A stretch of DNA of 64,000 bases. It comes from Coriobacteriaceae bacterium. GTDB taxonomy: Bacteria; Actinomycetota; Coriobacteriia; Coriobacteriales; QAMH01. Position 1 is the stretch's first letter; each line of letters opens with the position of its first letter. Below are positions 42,573 through 51,463 of this stretch, one piece after another. The stretch is taken from contig DAJPGJ010000001.1 in assembly GCA_025992705.1 (NCBI GenBank), forward strand, positions 2,111,357 through 2,175,356, in the 5' to 3' direction. The position numbers and the translations under genes were made by a program. The notes below the pieces were generated by a model, which worked only from the letters and a program-made list of their open reading frames with translations, did no database searches and had not been told where the DNA came from.

Positions 42573-44552
42573 CTATGCGTCGGTGGTTGGCGTACTCGCA
42601 CCACTGGTAGCCTGTGCGTTCGGCTCGCTCGGCGTCACGGGCTGCGGCTTGAGCTCATCAAGCGCCGTATATTCGGGATGATTGGCGTTATTGACCTGAA
42701 TGTGCGTGTGATTGCCGTTATCGCCTTCGGCCGTATAGTTTTTGAGCTGCATCGAATCGCCAAGATACTGGAAAACATCGCGGATCTTGGCCATGGGCGT
42801 CACGCCCGCCGTCACCTTGTCTCCAGCCTTCACCGTCACGTCAGTCAGATGAATGAGCACCACGTCCAAGTCGGGGCGCCCCTCGGGACGGATATGTATG
42901 CGATAGTCATCGATCTCGTTATAGAGCTTGTACTGCTTGACGAGGATAACCTCTCCCGTAACCGGCGCATACACCGTCGCCCCCACGGGGCCGCCGCAGT
43001 CGATCGCGCTCATGACGGGGCCGGCGTTGCCTTCTCTGAAGCAGCGGATGAACTCGCCCGTCATCCACTTATCACCCGTGGGCTGCTCGGAAGCCACGCG
43101 TCCCGTTCCGTGTGCCGCGATGATGTCCGTGTTCTTGGCCTCTTTGAGCTGCGTCGTGATTTCGTTTGCATAGGCATAGGAAGCGTTGTGAATCAGGACC
43201 TCGGTCAGGTCCTCCATCGCGACGGCAGAATGCATGGTGATGCCCGAACTCTCGGACATGATGGGTGTAGGCAAAGACGCCTGCTTTGCGACGGAAGCCG
43301 TGGCGCCCTGCGTTTGGCCCGCATCTGCATCGCCCTGCTGACCGCAAGAGTTAAAGAGGCTCACGAGTATCACGATGACAAATATCGCAGCGATGATGGC
43401 GATGATCTTAGGCGATATGTTTGGCAGCTTCGAACTGGAGCTCCTGTGACTGCTTGGCGTGCGGTCGACGTTGGGACGCCGATCGAACATCGACTTCCCC
43501 GAATGACCCGCAGGGTTTACCGTGAAGGAGCCTTTCTTGCGACTCGACCCGTAGCTCTCGCGCGCATAGCGGCTCGTCGCCTCGAGGTCGCCGAAACTCG
43601 GTCTATACGCCGACTGCCGTCCTTGCTGTTGTGCCCAGGGCTGAGCCTGCGACTCTGCCTCTTGCGAAACCTGCGGCTCGAATGGGTCGAGCTGGTCCTT
43701 GGAATGCTGCCCGAGGCCCTGGTCGACTCCCCATTGCGCCTCGTGCGCCTGCTGCGCCTGTCGTGCCTGCGCATATGCGGATGCGTGCTGCGTCTCCTCC
43801 GTCTGCTGCACGCGCGGCATGTGCCGCCCACCGTGCGCAGCGGGAACGACCTGCGCGTCAGGGGCTTCCTGCGGCTCCTGCACGCGGCCTGCCTGGGGCT
43901 GTGTGCGTGGCTGCCACTCGTCATGCTCCTGCACCGCCTGCTCGCGCTGCACCGAGCGTTGCTGGCGCATGTGCTGCTGTGGTTGCTCCTGCGCAGCCTG
44001 ACGTTGGACCCGCTGTTGCGCCTGACGCTGCGCGTCAGCCTGTGTCGGCATCTGGCGCAGAGGACGCTGCGCTCGCTCATGCTCGTATGCCGATGCCTGC
44101 GCTCGCGTGCTATGCGTCGAGCGCTGGTAGTCGTATTGTTGGCGTGCCTGCTGGGTGGCTCGTGCACGTTCCAGGCGCTCGGGGTTCGGGCGTGGACTCT
44201 GACGACCAAAACGCCCCTGCACGTTCGTCTCGGGTTCGAGCGGCCTGTTACGACGGCGCTCTTCCTCCTGCTGACGGCGCATCCGCTCCTCGGCAGCCTG
44301 TTGCTGCGCCATCTGACGACGACGTCGCTGCTCGGCGGCTCGGCGCTCGGCAGCCTCGCGACGTTCGCGCTCCATCTCGGCAGCCTCGAGCTCGGCTTGC
44401 TCGCGTAGCGTCAGCTTGCGAGCGGCCTGCTTGCGCTCCGCCTCGCGCCAGTCCTCCTGGCGCCCAAAGCGACCCTGCACGCCCTCGCTATCGTAGTCGG
44501 GGCGCCGGCCCGAGCGGGAGTCTCCATATGAACGCGCATTACGCTGATCCAT
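42573..44552 (-). CDS. Membrane-anchored protein with degenerate M23/LytM domain
   Basis: 659 aa. The first 370 residues are low-complexity and rich in Gln, Arg, Glu and Ala (coiled-coil-like), with two VQGRFGRQ words. One membrane helix (IIAIIAAIFVIVILVSLF) follows, then an extracellular domain resembling M23 peptidases (GATVYAPVTGEVILV, IHLTDVTVKAGDKV, GNHTHIQV). The second zinc motif HxH is kept, but the His of HxxxD is Met (VMSAID), so it may bind peptidoglycan or activate amidases rather than cut. GAGGG precedes the ATG; pth lies 4 nt upstream. Confidence 0.8.
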   Translation of the reverse strand: MDQRNARSYGDSRSGRRPDYDSEGVQGRFGRQEDWREAERKQAARKLTLREQAELEAAEMERERREAAERRAAEQRRRRQMAQQQAAEERMRRQQEEERRRNRPLEPETNVQGRFGRQSPRPNPERLERARATQQARQQYDYQRSTHSTRAQASAYEHERAQRPLRQMPTQADAQRQAQQRVQRQAAQEQPQQHMRQQRSVQREQAVQEHDEWQPRTQPQAGRVQEPQEAPDAQVVPAAHGGRHMPRVQQTEETQHASAYAQARQAQQAHEAQWGVDQGLGQHSKDQLDPFEPQVSQEAESQAQPWAQQQGRQSAYRPSFGDLEATSRYARESYGSSRKKGSFTVNPAGHSGKSMFDRRPNVDRTPSSHRSSSSKLPNISPKIIAIIAAIFVIVILVSLFNSCGQQGDADAGQTQGATASVAKQASLPTPIMSESSGITMHSAVAMEDLTEVLIHNASYAYANEITTQLKEAKNTDIIAAHGTGRVASEQPTGDKWMTGEFIRCFREGNAGPVMSAIDCGGPVGATVYAPVTGEVILVKQYKLYNEIDDYRIHIRPEGRPDLDVVLIHLTDVTVKAGDKVTAGVTPMAKIRDVFQYLGDSMQLKNYTAEGDNGNHTHIQVNNANHPEYTALDELKPQPVTPSEPNAQATSGASTPTTDA

Positions 44553-44556
44553 GGCA

Positions 44557-45126
44557 CTACCCTCGGTTAAACCTGTTCATGGCAGTTGTCGCGCCCTCGT
44601 CAATCGCGCAAAGCGCGGCATCGGCGGCAAGTGCAACCGCATGCTCGAAGTTCTCCGCCTCGGCCCCCTTGGGCACTTGAAGCACGAAATCCGTCACGGG
44701 CTTGCGTCCCGGCGGATGCCCCGTACCCACGCGCACGCGCGTGTACGCATCGCTTCCAAGCTTGGCGTGAATCGACTTGAGGCCGTTATGGCCACCATGG
44801 CCACCACCCACCTTCACGCGTATCGTCCCCGGTTCGAGATCCATCTCGTCGTGGATGACGAGCAGCTCGGCAGGGGCGATCTTGTGCGCAGCGGCAAGCT
44901 TGCTGATGGGACCACCGCTTGTGTTCATATACGCCTGCGGTTTGACAAGCAGCAGCTCCTCGCCACCATGCTGCACATGCGCGACGAGCGCTCCACTCTC
45001 GTTCTTCCAGTAACGCGCTCCCAGCTCATCGGCAAGCAGGTCAAGTGCGAGAAAGCCAGCATTATGCCGCGTGGCCTCGTACTCGGGGCCAGGATTGCCC
45101 AAACCTGCTATGAGCCTGTAGTCCAT
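44557..45126 (-). CDS. pth: Peptidyl-tRNA hydrolase
   Basis: Recycles peptidyl-tRNA. 189 aa. LIAGLGNPGPEYEATRHNAGF (catalytic His in RHN), VKPQAYMNTSGG, LVIHDEMDLEPG and GGGHGGHNGLKSI are all family signatures. Sits 2 nt after prs, the common prs-pth order. Confidence 0.97.
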   Translation of the reverse strand: MDYRLIAGLGNPGPEYEATRHNAGFLALDLLADELGARYWKNESGALVAHVQHGGEELLLVKPQAYMNTSGGPISKLAAAHKIAPAELLVIHDEMDLEPGTIRVKVGGGHGGHNGLKSIHAKLGSDAYTRVRVGTGHPPGRKPVTDFVLQVPKGAEAENFEHAVALAADAALCAIDEGATTAMNRFNRG

Positions 45127-45128
45127 CG

Positions 45129-46106
45129 TTACAGCGCGAAGTCCGGGTCGAACAGGGTCGAGACCGAGCCGTTATTGAAGACGTTGTTAATCGCCTGCGC
45201 GAAGAGCGGAGCGATGCTAATCTGCTTGATTTTGCCGGTAAGGCGCTCCTCGGGGATGGGAATCGTGTTGCACACGACGATCTCGTCGGCGACCGAGTTC
45301 TCGAGACGCTCGTAGGCGGGACCGGAGAAAATCGGATGCGTGGCACTGACGCGCACAGACTTGGCACCGCGATCTTTGAGCACCTTCATGCCCGCGCAAA
45401 TGGTACCCGCAGTGTCGATCATGTCATCGTTGAGGATGCAGTTCTTACCCTCGACATCACCGATGATGCTCGTGATCTCGGCCACGTTGTGCGAAGGACG
45501 GCCCTTGTGCATGATGGCGAGATCGGCGTTGAGCAGGTCGCTCATCTTCTTGGCGACCTTGGCGCGACCCACGTCCGGGCTCACGACGCAGAGGTTGTCG
45601 AGTCCGAGACCCTCGAAGTAATCGGCGAAGAGGTTGAGCGCCGTCAGGTGATTGACCGGCTTCTCGAAGAAGCCCTGGATCTGGCCCTGGTGCAAGTCGA
45701 TGGTCGTGATCGAGTCGATACCCGCCGTCTCGAGCATGCGCGCGACGAGCTTGGCGGTAATCGGCTCGCGTGCGGCGGCTTTGCGGTCCTGACGTGCATA
45801 ACCGTAGTGCGTGACTACGGCATGGATCCTTCCCGCGCTGGCACGCCGGGCGGCATCGGTCATGATGAGCAGCTCCATGAGGGCGTCGTTGACATCGCCC
45901 GAAATCGACTGGACGAGAAAGACGTCCTCGCCGCGTACGGACTCCATGAAGCGCGCGTAAGTCTCGCCATTGGCGAACTTTTCGAGCGTGATATCACCCA
46001 ACTCGACATCAAGGTGACCTGCGATCTCATCGGCGAGCTCCGGATACACCGAACCCGAGAAGATATGCAGCTTGCGCTCTGCGGCCCTGCTCCGCCTTTT
46101 TCCCAT
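45129..46106 (-). CDS. prs: Ribose-phosphate pyrophosphokinase
   Basis: Makes PRPP from ribose 5-phosphate and ATP. 325 aa. IFSGSVYPELADEIA, EKFANGETYARF, THYGYARQDRK, TIDLHQGQIQGFF, VVSPDVGRAKVAKKM and the PRPP-binding NDDMIDTAGTIC are present. GAAGGG precedes the ATG. In one operon with glmU (upstream, 16 nt) and pth. Confidence 0.97.
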   Translation of the reverse strand: MGKRRSRAAERKLHIFSGSVYPELADEIAGHLDVELGDITLEKFANGETYARFMESVRGEDVFLVQSISGDVNDALMELLIMTDAARRASAGRIHAVVTHYGYARQDRKAAAREPITAKLVARMLETAGIDSITTIDLHQGQIQGFFEKPVNHLTALNLFADYFEGLGLDNLCVVSPDVGRAKVAKKMSDLLNADLAIMHKGRPSHNVAEITSIIGDVEGKNCILNDDMIDTAGTICAGMKVLKDRGAKSVRVSATHPIFSGPAYERLENSVADEIVVCNTIPIPEERLTGKIKQISIAPLFAQAINNVFNNGSVSTLFDPDFAL

Positions 46107-46122
46107 CGTTACAATCCCTTCG

Positions 46123-47499
46123 TTAGCTCGTGCGCTTGCTCTTGAAATGCCGCGCGGTCCAGTCCTCGATGATCTTCTGCTCGTTGCGCTCTACGGCGAG
46201 TGCACCATCGGGCACGTCCTTGGTGATGCAGCTCGCGGCACCCGTCACGACATTGGAGCCGAGCTTGACGGGAGCGACGAGCATCGTGTTCGATCCGACG
46301 AACGTGAAGTCGCCAATGACTGTTTGATGCTTGTTCACGCCATCGTAATTGCAGGTAATCGAGCCAGCGCCGATATTGACGTCAGTCCCGATCGTCGCGT
46401 CGCCGATGTAGGAAAGGTGCGGCACCTTGCTGTCCGGACCCACCGTGGACTTCTTGATCTCGACATGCGTACCCACATGCGCGCCCTCGCACAGATAGGT
46501 GCCGGGACGTAGGTAGGCGCGGGGACCGACCGTAACGCCGGTCTCGGTGGTCGTCTCGATACCCACGACTTCCTCGAGCACGTTATCGGCACCGATAGCG
46601 CAATCGGTGAGACGCGTGTTGGGACCGATGACGCAACCGCTCGAGACGCGCGTGCTGCCCCAGAGCATGGTCATCGGCAGCAGCTCCACATCGTTCTCGA
46701 CAATGCAGTCGGGACCAACCCACACAAGATCGGGATCGAGCATCGTGATGCCACCTGCCATGAGCTGCTCGTTGATGCGGCGCTGCGCAATCTTACTCGC
46801 GGCGGCAAGCTGCGAGCGCGAGTTGACGCCAAGGCACTCGTCGTCATCCTCGACGACCATGCTCGACACGGTCAGACCATCGGCTGCCAGCAGCGCAAGC
46901 ATGTCCGTGAGGTAATACTCGCCCTGGGCGTTATTGCGATCGAGCTTGTCAAGATGGCTCAGAAGCGCGGGAGCGGAGAAGCAGAAGACGCCGGAGTTAC
47001 ACTCGCGGATGGCGCGCTGCTCGTCCGTGCAGTCCTTCTCCTCGACGATGCCGCACACGTTGCCGCTCTCGTCGCGCACGATGCGCCCGTATCCGAAGGG
47101 ATTGGCGGGCTCCATCGTAAGCACCGTGGCGGCAGAGCCGGTGGCCTCGTGCGCTGCGATGAGCGCCTCGATGGTGGCCGGCCTGATAAGCGGCGAGTCA
47201 CCACAGAGCACGACGACGTTGCCCTCGAAGCCCTCGAGCTTGTCCGCCGCGCACATGACCGTATGACCCGTGCCGAGCATTTCGAGCTGGTACGAGATGA
47301 CGCAATCGCCGAGCAAGGGCTCGACTTGCTCACGACCATGGCCAATGACCACGTGAACGTCTTCGCAACCAGCCTGGCGTGCCGCATCCACAACCCAACG
47401 CACAAGCGGCTTGCCCAACATCTCGTGGGCGACCTTCGGTTTGTTGGATTTCATGCGGGTTCCAGCGCCTGCTGCAAGAATCAAAGCTTTAGCTTCCAC
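46123..47499 (-). CDS. glmU: Bifunctional GlmU (uridyltransferase and acetyltransferase)
   Basis: Makes UDP-GlcNAc for wall synthesis. 458 aa from the GTG at 47499, which follows GGGAG; an ATG 12 nt upstream is possible. The N-terminal pyrophosphorylase shows LILAAGAGTRMKSNKPKV and LCGDSPLI. The C-terminal left-handed beta-helix shows the hexapeptide repeats (GPRAYLRPGTYL, GAHVGTHVEIKKS, IGAGSITCNYDG). tRNA-Gln lies just upstream on the same strand. Confidence 0.97.
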   Translation of the reverse strand: MEAKALILAAGAGTRMKSNKPKVAHEMLGKPLVRWVVDAARQAGCEDVHVVIGHGREQVEPLLGDCVISYQLEMLGTGHTVMCAADKLEGFEGNVVVLCGDSPLIRPATIEALIAAHEATGSAATVLTMEPANPFGYGRIVRDESGNVCGIVEEKDCTDEQRAIRECNSGVFCFSAPALLSHLDKLDRNNAQGEYYLTDMLALLAADGLTVSSMVVEDDDECLGVNSRSQLAAASKIAQRRINEQLMAGGITMLDPDLVWVGPDCIVENDVELLPMTMLWGSTRVSSGCVIGPNTRLTDCAIGADNVLEEVVGIETTTETGVTVGPRAYLRPGTYLCEGAHVGTHVEIKKSTVGPDSKVPHLSYIGDATIGTDVNIGAGSITCNYDGVNKHQTVIGDFTFVGSNTMLVAPVKLGSNVVTGAASCITKDVPDGALAVERNEQKIIEDWTARHFKSKRTS

Positions 47500-47524
47500 A
47501 TGCGCTCCCATTGAAGTAATTGAA

Positions 47525-47598
47525 TGGCTGGGGCAGAAGGAATCGAACCCTCATTCGCGGTACCAAAAACCGCTGTCCTACCGTTGAACGATGCCCCA
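47525..47598 (-). tRNA. tRNA-Gln (TTG)
   Basis: 74 nt with encoded CCA. Acceptor TGGGGCA/TGCCCCA, anticodon arm GCGGT TTTTGGT ACCGC (anticodon TTG), T loop TTCGATT, discriminator G. The non-canonical first base pair T1-A72 is typical of tRNA-Gln. Confidence 0.97.
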
Positions 47599-47639
47599 GT
47601 AGCCTGCCTGCATGATTCTAGTGAACCGCGGCACGATTC

Positions 47640-48572
47640 TCAAGCGGCGATGCGGGGAACGCGACATATGCGAACCCAGTCGCACACGGGAGCGATGTCA
47701 TGCGCGAAACGTTGCGCACCCGCCTCGTCGGCGCAGATGGCAAAACTCGTCGATCCACTTCCCGAGACGAGCGCGTTGAGCACATCGGGATGCCCATGTG
47801 CCATATGAAGGCGCTGCTGAATAAGCGGGTCGGCCGCACAAGCCGCGGGCCCAAGGTTGTTTGCGCAGAGTGCGGCAATGGCGGCGGTGTCGTCTGTGGC
47901 CATACGCAACGCTTGGGCGAGCGCATCGGCATCGGGCGCAGGCACGGGGTCATCGTCGAAGGCGCGGTACACCGCTGCCGTGGAAAGGCCATCGTTGCTT
48001 CCCATGAGGACGATGGGAGCTGCAAGCGGTGGCAGCGCACACTCGAACAGGTCACCGCGTCCGCCCATGAGGGCGCATCCGCCGTAGAGGAAGAAGGCGA
48101 CGTCGGCACCGAGAACACGGGCAACCGCAACAAGGCGCTCATCGTGCACGGGAATGTCCGCGAGTTGCGCGTACGCCTTGAGCGTCGCAGCCGCATCGCT
48201 CGAGCCACCGCCGAGCCCGCCACCTGCTGGGATATGCTTCTCGACCTCGATGACGAGCGTGGCACCGTCAGCGACTGCCACAGGCCCGCAAGCTTGCTCG
48301 GCTGCGTCGATGGCGCGAAAGACGAGGTTATCACGCGGATCGAGGCCGTCGACGTCGCATGTCAACAGCACATGCGTTCCCGCCTGCGTTTGCAGCGCCT
48401 GCGAAGCAATACCAGGCTCGATATGAACGCGCACGACATCGTGCAAATCGAGCTCCTGGAAGACGGAGCGCAGCGAATGGTAGCCATCGACTGGCGGATA
48501 GGATATCGCGAGACACAGATTGACCTTGGCGCGAGCCTCAAGCACCAACGCCTCTGATTGCGGATTGCCCAT
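47640..48572 (-). CDS. ispE: 4-diphosphocytidyl-2-C-methyl-D-erythritol kinase
   Basis: GHMP kinase of the MEP isoprenoid pathway. 310 aa. ARAKVNLCLAI and DGYHSLRSVFQEL at the N-terminus, the ATP loop IPAGGGLGGGSSDAAATL, and the C-terminal NALVSGSGSTSFAI. Follows veg by 11 nt, a neighbourhood also seen in Gram-positives. Confidence 0.96.
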   Translation of the reverse strand: MGNPQSEALVLEARAKVNLCLAISYPPVDGYHSLRSVFQELDLHDVVRVHIEPGIASQALQTQAGTHVLLTCDVDGLDPRDNLVFRAIDAAEQACGPVAVADGATLVIEVEKHIPAGGGLGGGSSDAAATLKAYAQLADIPVHDERLVAVARVLGADVAFFLYGGCALMGGRGDLFECALPPLAAPIVLMGSNDGLSTAAVYRAFDDDPVPAPDADALAQALRMATDDTAAIAALCANNLGPAACAADPLIQQRLHMAHGHPDVLNALVSGSGSTSFAICADEAGAQRFAHDIAPVCDWVRICRVPRIAA

Positions 48573-48583
48573 GTGCGAATAGG

Positions 48584-48883
48584 CTAGATGGCCTCTTGCT
48601 GAAGCGCCGGGAAAAGCGGTTGCTCGTCCTCGGGGTTGGTAAGCTCGACCGTGCCCGTCAGGACATCCACGTACTGATAGGACTGACGCGCCTTGCGACC
48701 GCGCTTCTCGTCCGTCTCGACGATGAAGAGCGACTTGTGAGCTTGGGTGAGCACGCCTTCGCGCTCGATGATCTTGGAGCGCCCCATATTGGCGCGAATG
48801 CGCAGACGCCTACCCGTAAAACCGACGAGCGTCTCGTGGATGCTGTTAACGTAAGCGACCTGTCTATTGATTATTTCTTCCAT
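48584..48883 (-). CDS. veg: Veg family protein
   Basis: 99 aa from the ATG at 48883 (AGGAGG upstream). NSIHETLVGFTGRRLRIRANMGRSKIIEREGVLTQAHKS is the conserved Veg core. In Bacillus it stimulates biofilm gene expression; the molecular action is unclear. Precedes ispE on the same strand and has its own promoter. Confidence 0.93.
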   Translation of the reverse strand: MEEIINRQVAYVNSIHETLVGFTGRRLRIRANMGRSKIIEREGVLTQAHKSLFIVETDEKRGRKARQSYQYVDVLTGTVELTNPEDEQPLFPALQQEAI

Positions 48884-48944
48884 GAAGAGTCCTCCTGATA
48901 CAAAGGAGACATAATAATAACACGCCGCACGAGATTTTGCATGC

Positions 48945-48950
48945 ATTATA
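48945..48950 (-). promoter_or_regulatory. TATAAT -10 box of the veg promoter
   Basis: Perfect -10 on the minus strand about 60 nt before the veg ATG. CGGACA at 17-nt spacing (48968-48973) may be the -35 box and lies inside the inverted repeat at 48967-48986. Confidence 0.6.
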
Positions 48951-48966
48951 CTTACCAACACTATTT

Positions 48967-48986
48967 TTGTCCGCGTCAACGGACAA
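48967..48986. promoter_or_regulatory. Inverted repeat in the veg-pgi divergent gap (possible operator)
   Basis: TTGTCCG and CGGACAA separated by 6 nt, overlapping the likely -35 region of veg and about 35 nt before the pgi start. It has no T tract, so it is more likely an operator than a terminator. Confidence 0.45.
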
Positions 48987-49019
48987 TGCAGGTCGTATCG
49001 TACCAAGGAGCACGTATAC

Positions 49020-50783
49020 ATGGCGTTTATCGATAGTTCTGAGCTGGGGCACTGCCCAACCGCCCAGCTTCTCATCGAGAATGAAGTTCCCTCCCGCATC
49101 GCAGCAAAAGATGGCTCTGCCTTCAACTTCTCCGCAGAAGTCGCGGATTATGCGGCAACCCGTCTTGGTTGGACCACATTGGCAAGCAAGCCACCATGCG
49201 ATCCGTCAGAGATAGCCATCATCGCGCAGCAGGCGCGAGGCGAAGGTCTCGATGCCGTCGTCCTCATCGGTCAGGGCGGCTCGACGCAAGCCCCGCAGAC
49301 GGTCACCAAGCTCTACAGCCTCGAAGTCACTGACGAGGTCCCGTTCAAGACGATGGACGCCCTCTCGCCGGTCTACGTCAATCACATCCTCGGATCGTCG
49401 GACCCGGCACGCACGCTCTATATCGTGTCGAGCAAGTCGGGAACCACGCTCGAGCCAACCGTGCTCTCGCACGTGTGCTGGAAGTACGTCTGCGCTCACC
49501 TGGGTGCCGAGCGCGCCGGCTCGCGCTTTATCGCAATCACCGACCCGGACACCGAGCTCGAGCACGTCGCCCGCAAGAACCATTGGCGCGCCATCATCCA
49601 CGGCGAACCCGACGTGGGCGGCCGCTACTCCGCACTCTCGGCCTTTGGCCTGCTCCCCATGGCAGCCATCGGCATCGACATCGAGCGCATGCTCGAGGAC
49701 GCCGTCCCCATGGAGAAGCTCTGCGCCTCGGATTCGCCCGAAAACCCGGCAATCTGGCTCGCGGCTTTCCTCTACGACAACCTCAAGGCCGGTCGTGACA
49801 AGTTCTCGCTGCTCATGCCGCCGAGCAAGCAGGTCTTCGGCCTCTGGGTCGAGCAGCTCGTTGCCGAGTCTCTTGGCAAGGCAGGCGTTGGCATATTGCC
49901 CAACGTCGAAGTCGACGCGGGCATCCTTTCCGACCCGCACCACGATCGCTGCGCCATCCTCTGCAACATGGACAGCGATGAAGCATTCGAGCATGCTCGC
50001 ACCTGCGTGCACCCGGATATCCCGGTCTTCCGTCTGGATATCCCCGATAGCACGGCCATGACGCGCTACTTTCTCATCTGGGAGTATGCCGTCGCCTTCT
50101 GTGGTTGGCTCATGCAAATCAACCCCTTCGACCAACCTGACGTCGAGAGCACCAAGGCGGCAACGCGCCAGATCCTCTACAACCAGGGCGGTCACTTCGA
50201 TGTCCCGGAAGATGTCTGGGGCAAGCCCGCTTACGAAGAGTTCGAGCTTGGCTCCTGCAACTACGCCGATCGCGTTTACGTGAGCTCCGCACTTCTCGAT
50301 GCATTCGACGGCTCACATGAGAACATCGACGCAAACGCCGCGTTGCGCATGCTGTTCTGCTCGATCAAGGACGATGATTATTTCAGTCTCAACGCGTTTC
50401 TGCCCTTCAAGGGCGTCGGGCGCCGCGAGACGCTTGAGAAGGTACGCCACCGCGCAGCCGATCGCCTCGACGTGTGTTCATGTCTCGAAATCGGCCCCCG
50501 TTATCTGCACTCCACCGGCCAGATGCACAAAGGCGGCCCCAACACGGGTGTCTTCCTTGTCGTCAGTGCCGACGAGCCCTTCGACATCACGGTGCCCCAT
50601 GAGGACTTTACACTCGGCGACGTGGCAAACGCCGAAGCGCTCGGCGATTTCTCGGCGCTGGCAAGCCGTGGCCGTCGTGCCATCTACATTCATCTGAAGG
50701 ATAACGACGACAAATACCTATCATCGTTTGCCAACGATGCTTGTTCGGCTATCTCAGCTGCCTACGCCCTGCGGACGCGCTAG
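49020..50783 (+). CDS. pgi: Glucose-6-phosphate isomerase
   Basis: 587 aa, AAGGAG upstream. VVLIGQGGSTQAP, YIVSSKSGTTLEPT (sugar-phosphate-binding SIS signature), HGEPDVGGRYSALSAFGLLP and the late HSTGQMHKGGPNTG motif identify the long PGI type otherwise seen fused to transaldolase in some bacteria. Here it stands alone. Interconverts glucose 6-phosphate and fructose 6-phosphate. Divergent from veg. Confidence 0.88.
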   Translation: MAFIDSSELGHCPTAQLLIENEVPSRIAAKDGSAFNFSAEVADYAATRLGWTTLASKPPCDPSEIAIIAQQARGEGLDAVVLIGQGGSTQAPQTVTKLYSLEVTDEVPFKTMDALSPVYVNHILGSSDPARTLYIVSSKSGTTLEPTVLSHVCWKYVCAHLGAERAGSRFIAITDPDTELEHVARKNHWRAIIHGEPDVGGRYSALSAFGLLPMAAIGIDIERMLEDAVPMEKLCASDSPENPAIWLAAFLYDNLKAGRDKFSLLMPPSKQVFGLWVEQLVAESLGKAGVGILPNVEVDAGILSDPHHDRCAILCNMDSDEAFEHARTCVHPDIPVFRLDIPDSTAMTRYFLIWEYAVAFCGWLMQINPFDQPDVESTKAATRQILYNQGGHFDVPEDVWGKPAYEEFELGSCNYADRVYVSSALLDAFDGSHENIDANAALRMLFCSIKDDDYFSLNAFLPFKGVGRRETLEKVRHRAADRLDVCSCLEIGPRYLHSTGQMHKGGPNTGVFLVVSADEPFDITVPHEDFTLGDVANAEALGDFSALASRGRRAIYIHLKDNDDKYLSSFANDACSAISAAYALRTR

Positions 50784-50798
50784 AAGACGGGGCCGCTC

Positions 50799-51428
50799 AT
50801 GATGCTCTACGCATGCGCGAGCTGCATCCTGGGATGGGCGGGCATGACGGGCATCGCCCAAGCTTCCCTGCGCACACGTGGATTCGATGCTGCGCTCGGA
50901 CGTGCTCTTCGCGTGCTCATCACACTCGTGTGCATGAGCGGCGCGCTCGGTGCCTGGCTCCTGCTCGACAACGTCATCTGCTGTTTGAGCTTCTCGTTTG
51001 CATGCGCGTGCATGGCTGCACTGCTCGTCTGCGATTTGCGTGAGCACATCCTGCCATCCGAGCTTGTCGCTGTGATGTTCGCATGCGCTCTTGTCTTTCG
51101 CGTGATGGAGGGCGGCGTTATGGAAACGATTGCAATCGTGCTGCCCACGGGAACGATTGCCGCGATCGTGCTGCTGCTCAACTACCTTCGCATGCATCGT
51201 AGCGCATGCGAACTTATCGGCTCGGGTGATGTGCGCATGCTCATGCCGCTCGCGCTCTTCTCGGGAACCGAGGGCCTCATGTGCGGTGTCTTTGCGTGCG
51301 CAGTGCTCATAGGCGCGCTCGCGCTCGTACAACTTGCCACGGGCCGCGCGGACCGCCACTCGCATATCGCGCTTGCTCCCGGTCTTGCCGCCTGGCTCTT
51401 CGCGGGGACGCTGCTTCCGCTGCTATGA
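50799..51428 (+). CDS. A24-type prepilin peptidase
   Basis: 209 aa, mostly hydrophobic (about six helices). The two catalytic aspartates are in LLVCDLREHILPSEL and LIGSGDVRMLMPLA (GxGD). The N-terminal cysteine/methyltransferase domain of full-length PilD is missing, as in short archaeal-like or Tad/Cpa-type enzymes. No pilin genes are near. Its stop codon TGA is the first three bases of the TGAGACA hairpin at 51426. Begins 15 nt after pgi. Confidence 0.88.
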   Translation: MMLYACASCILGWAGMTGIAQASLRTRGFDAALGRALRVLITLVCMSGALGAWLLLDNVICCLSFSFACACMAALLVCDLREHILPSELVAVMFACALVFRVMEGGVMETIAIVLPTGTIAAIVLLLNYLRMHRSACELIGSGDVRMLMPLALFSGTEGLMCGVFACAVLIGALALVQLATGRADRHSHIALAPGLAAWLFAGTLLPLL

Positions 51429-51455
51429 GACAAACGTGCCTGGCACGCTGTCTCA
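51426..51455. repeat. TGAGACA/TGTCTCA hairpin, third element of the family
   Basis: TGAGACA, 16 nt containing the inner palindrome CGTGCCTGGCACG, then TGTCTCA. A single half-unit of the design seen at 11039 and 21765. Lies between convergent genes and could also end transcription. Confidence 0.85.
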
Positions 51456-51463
51456 TATCCTAG

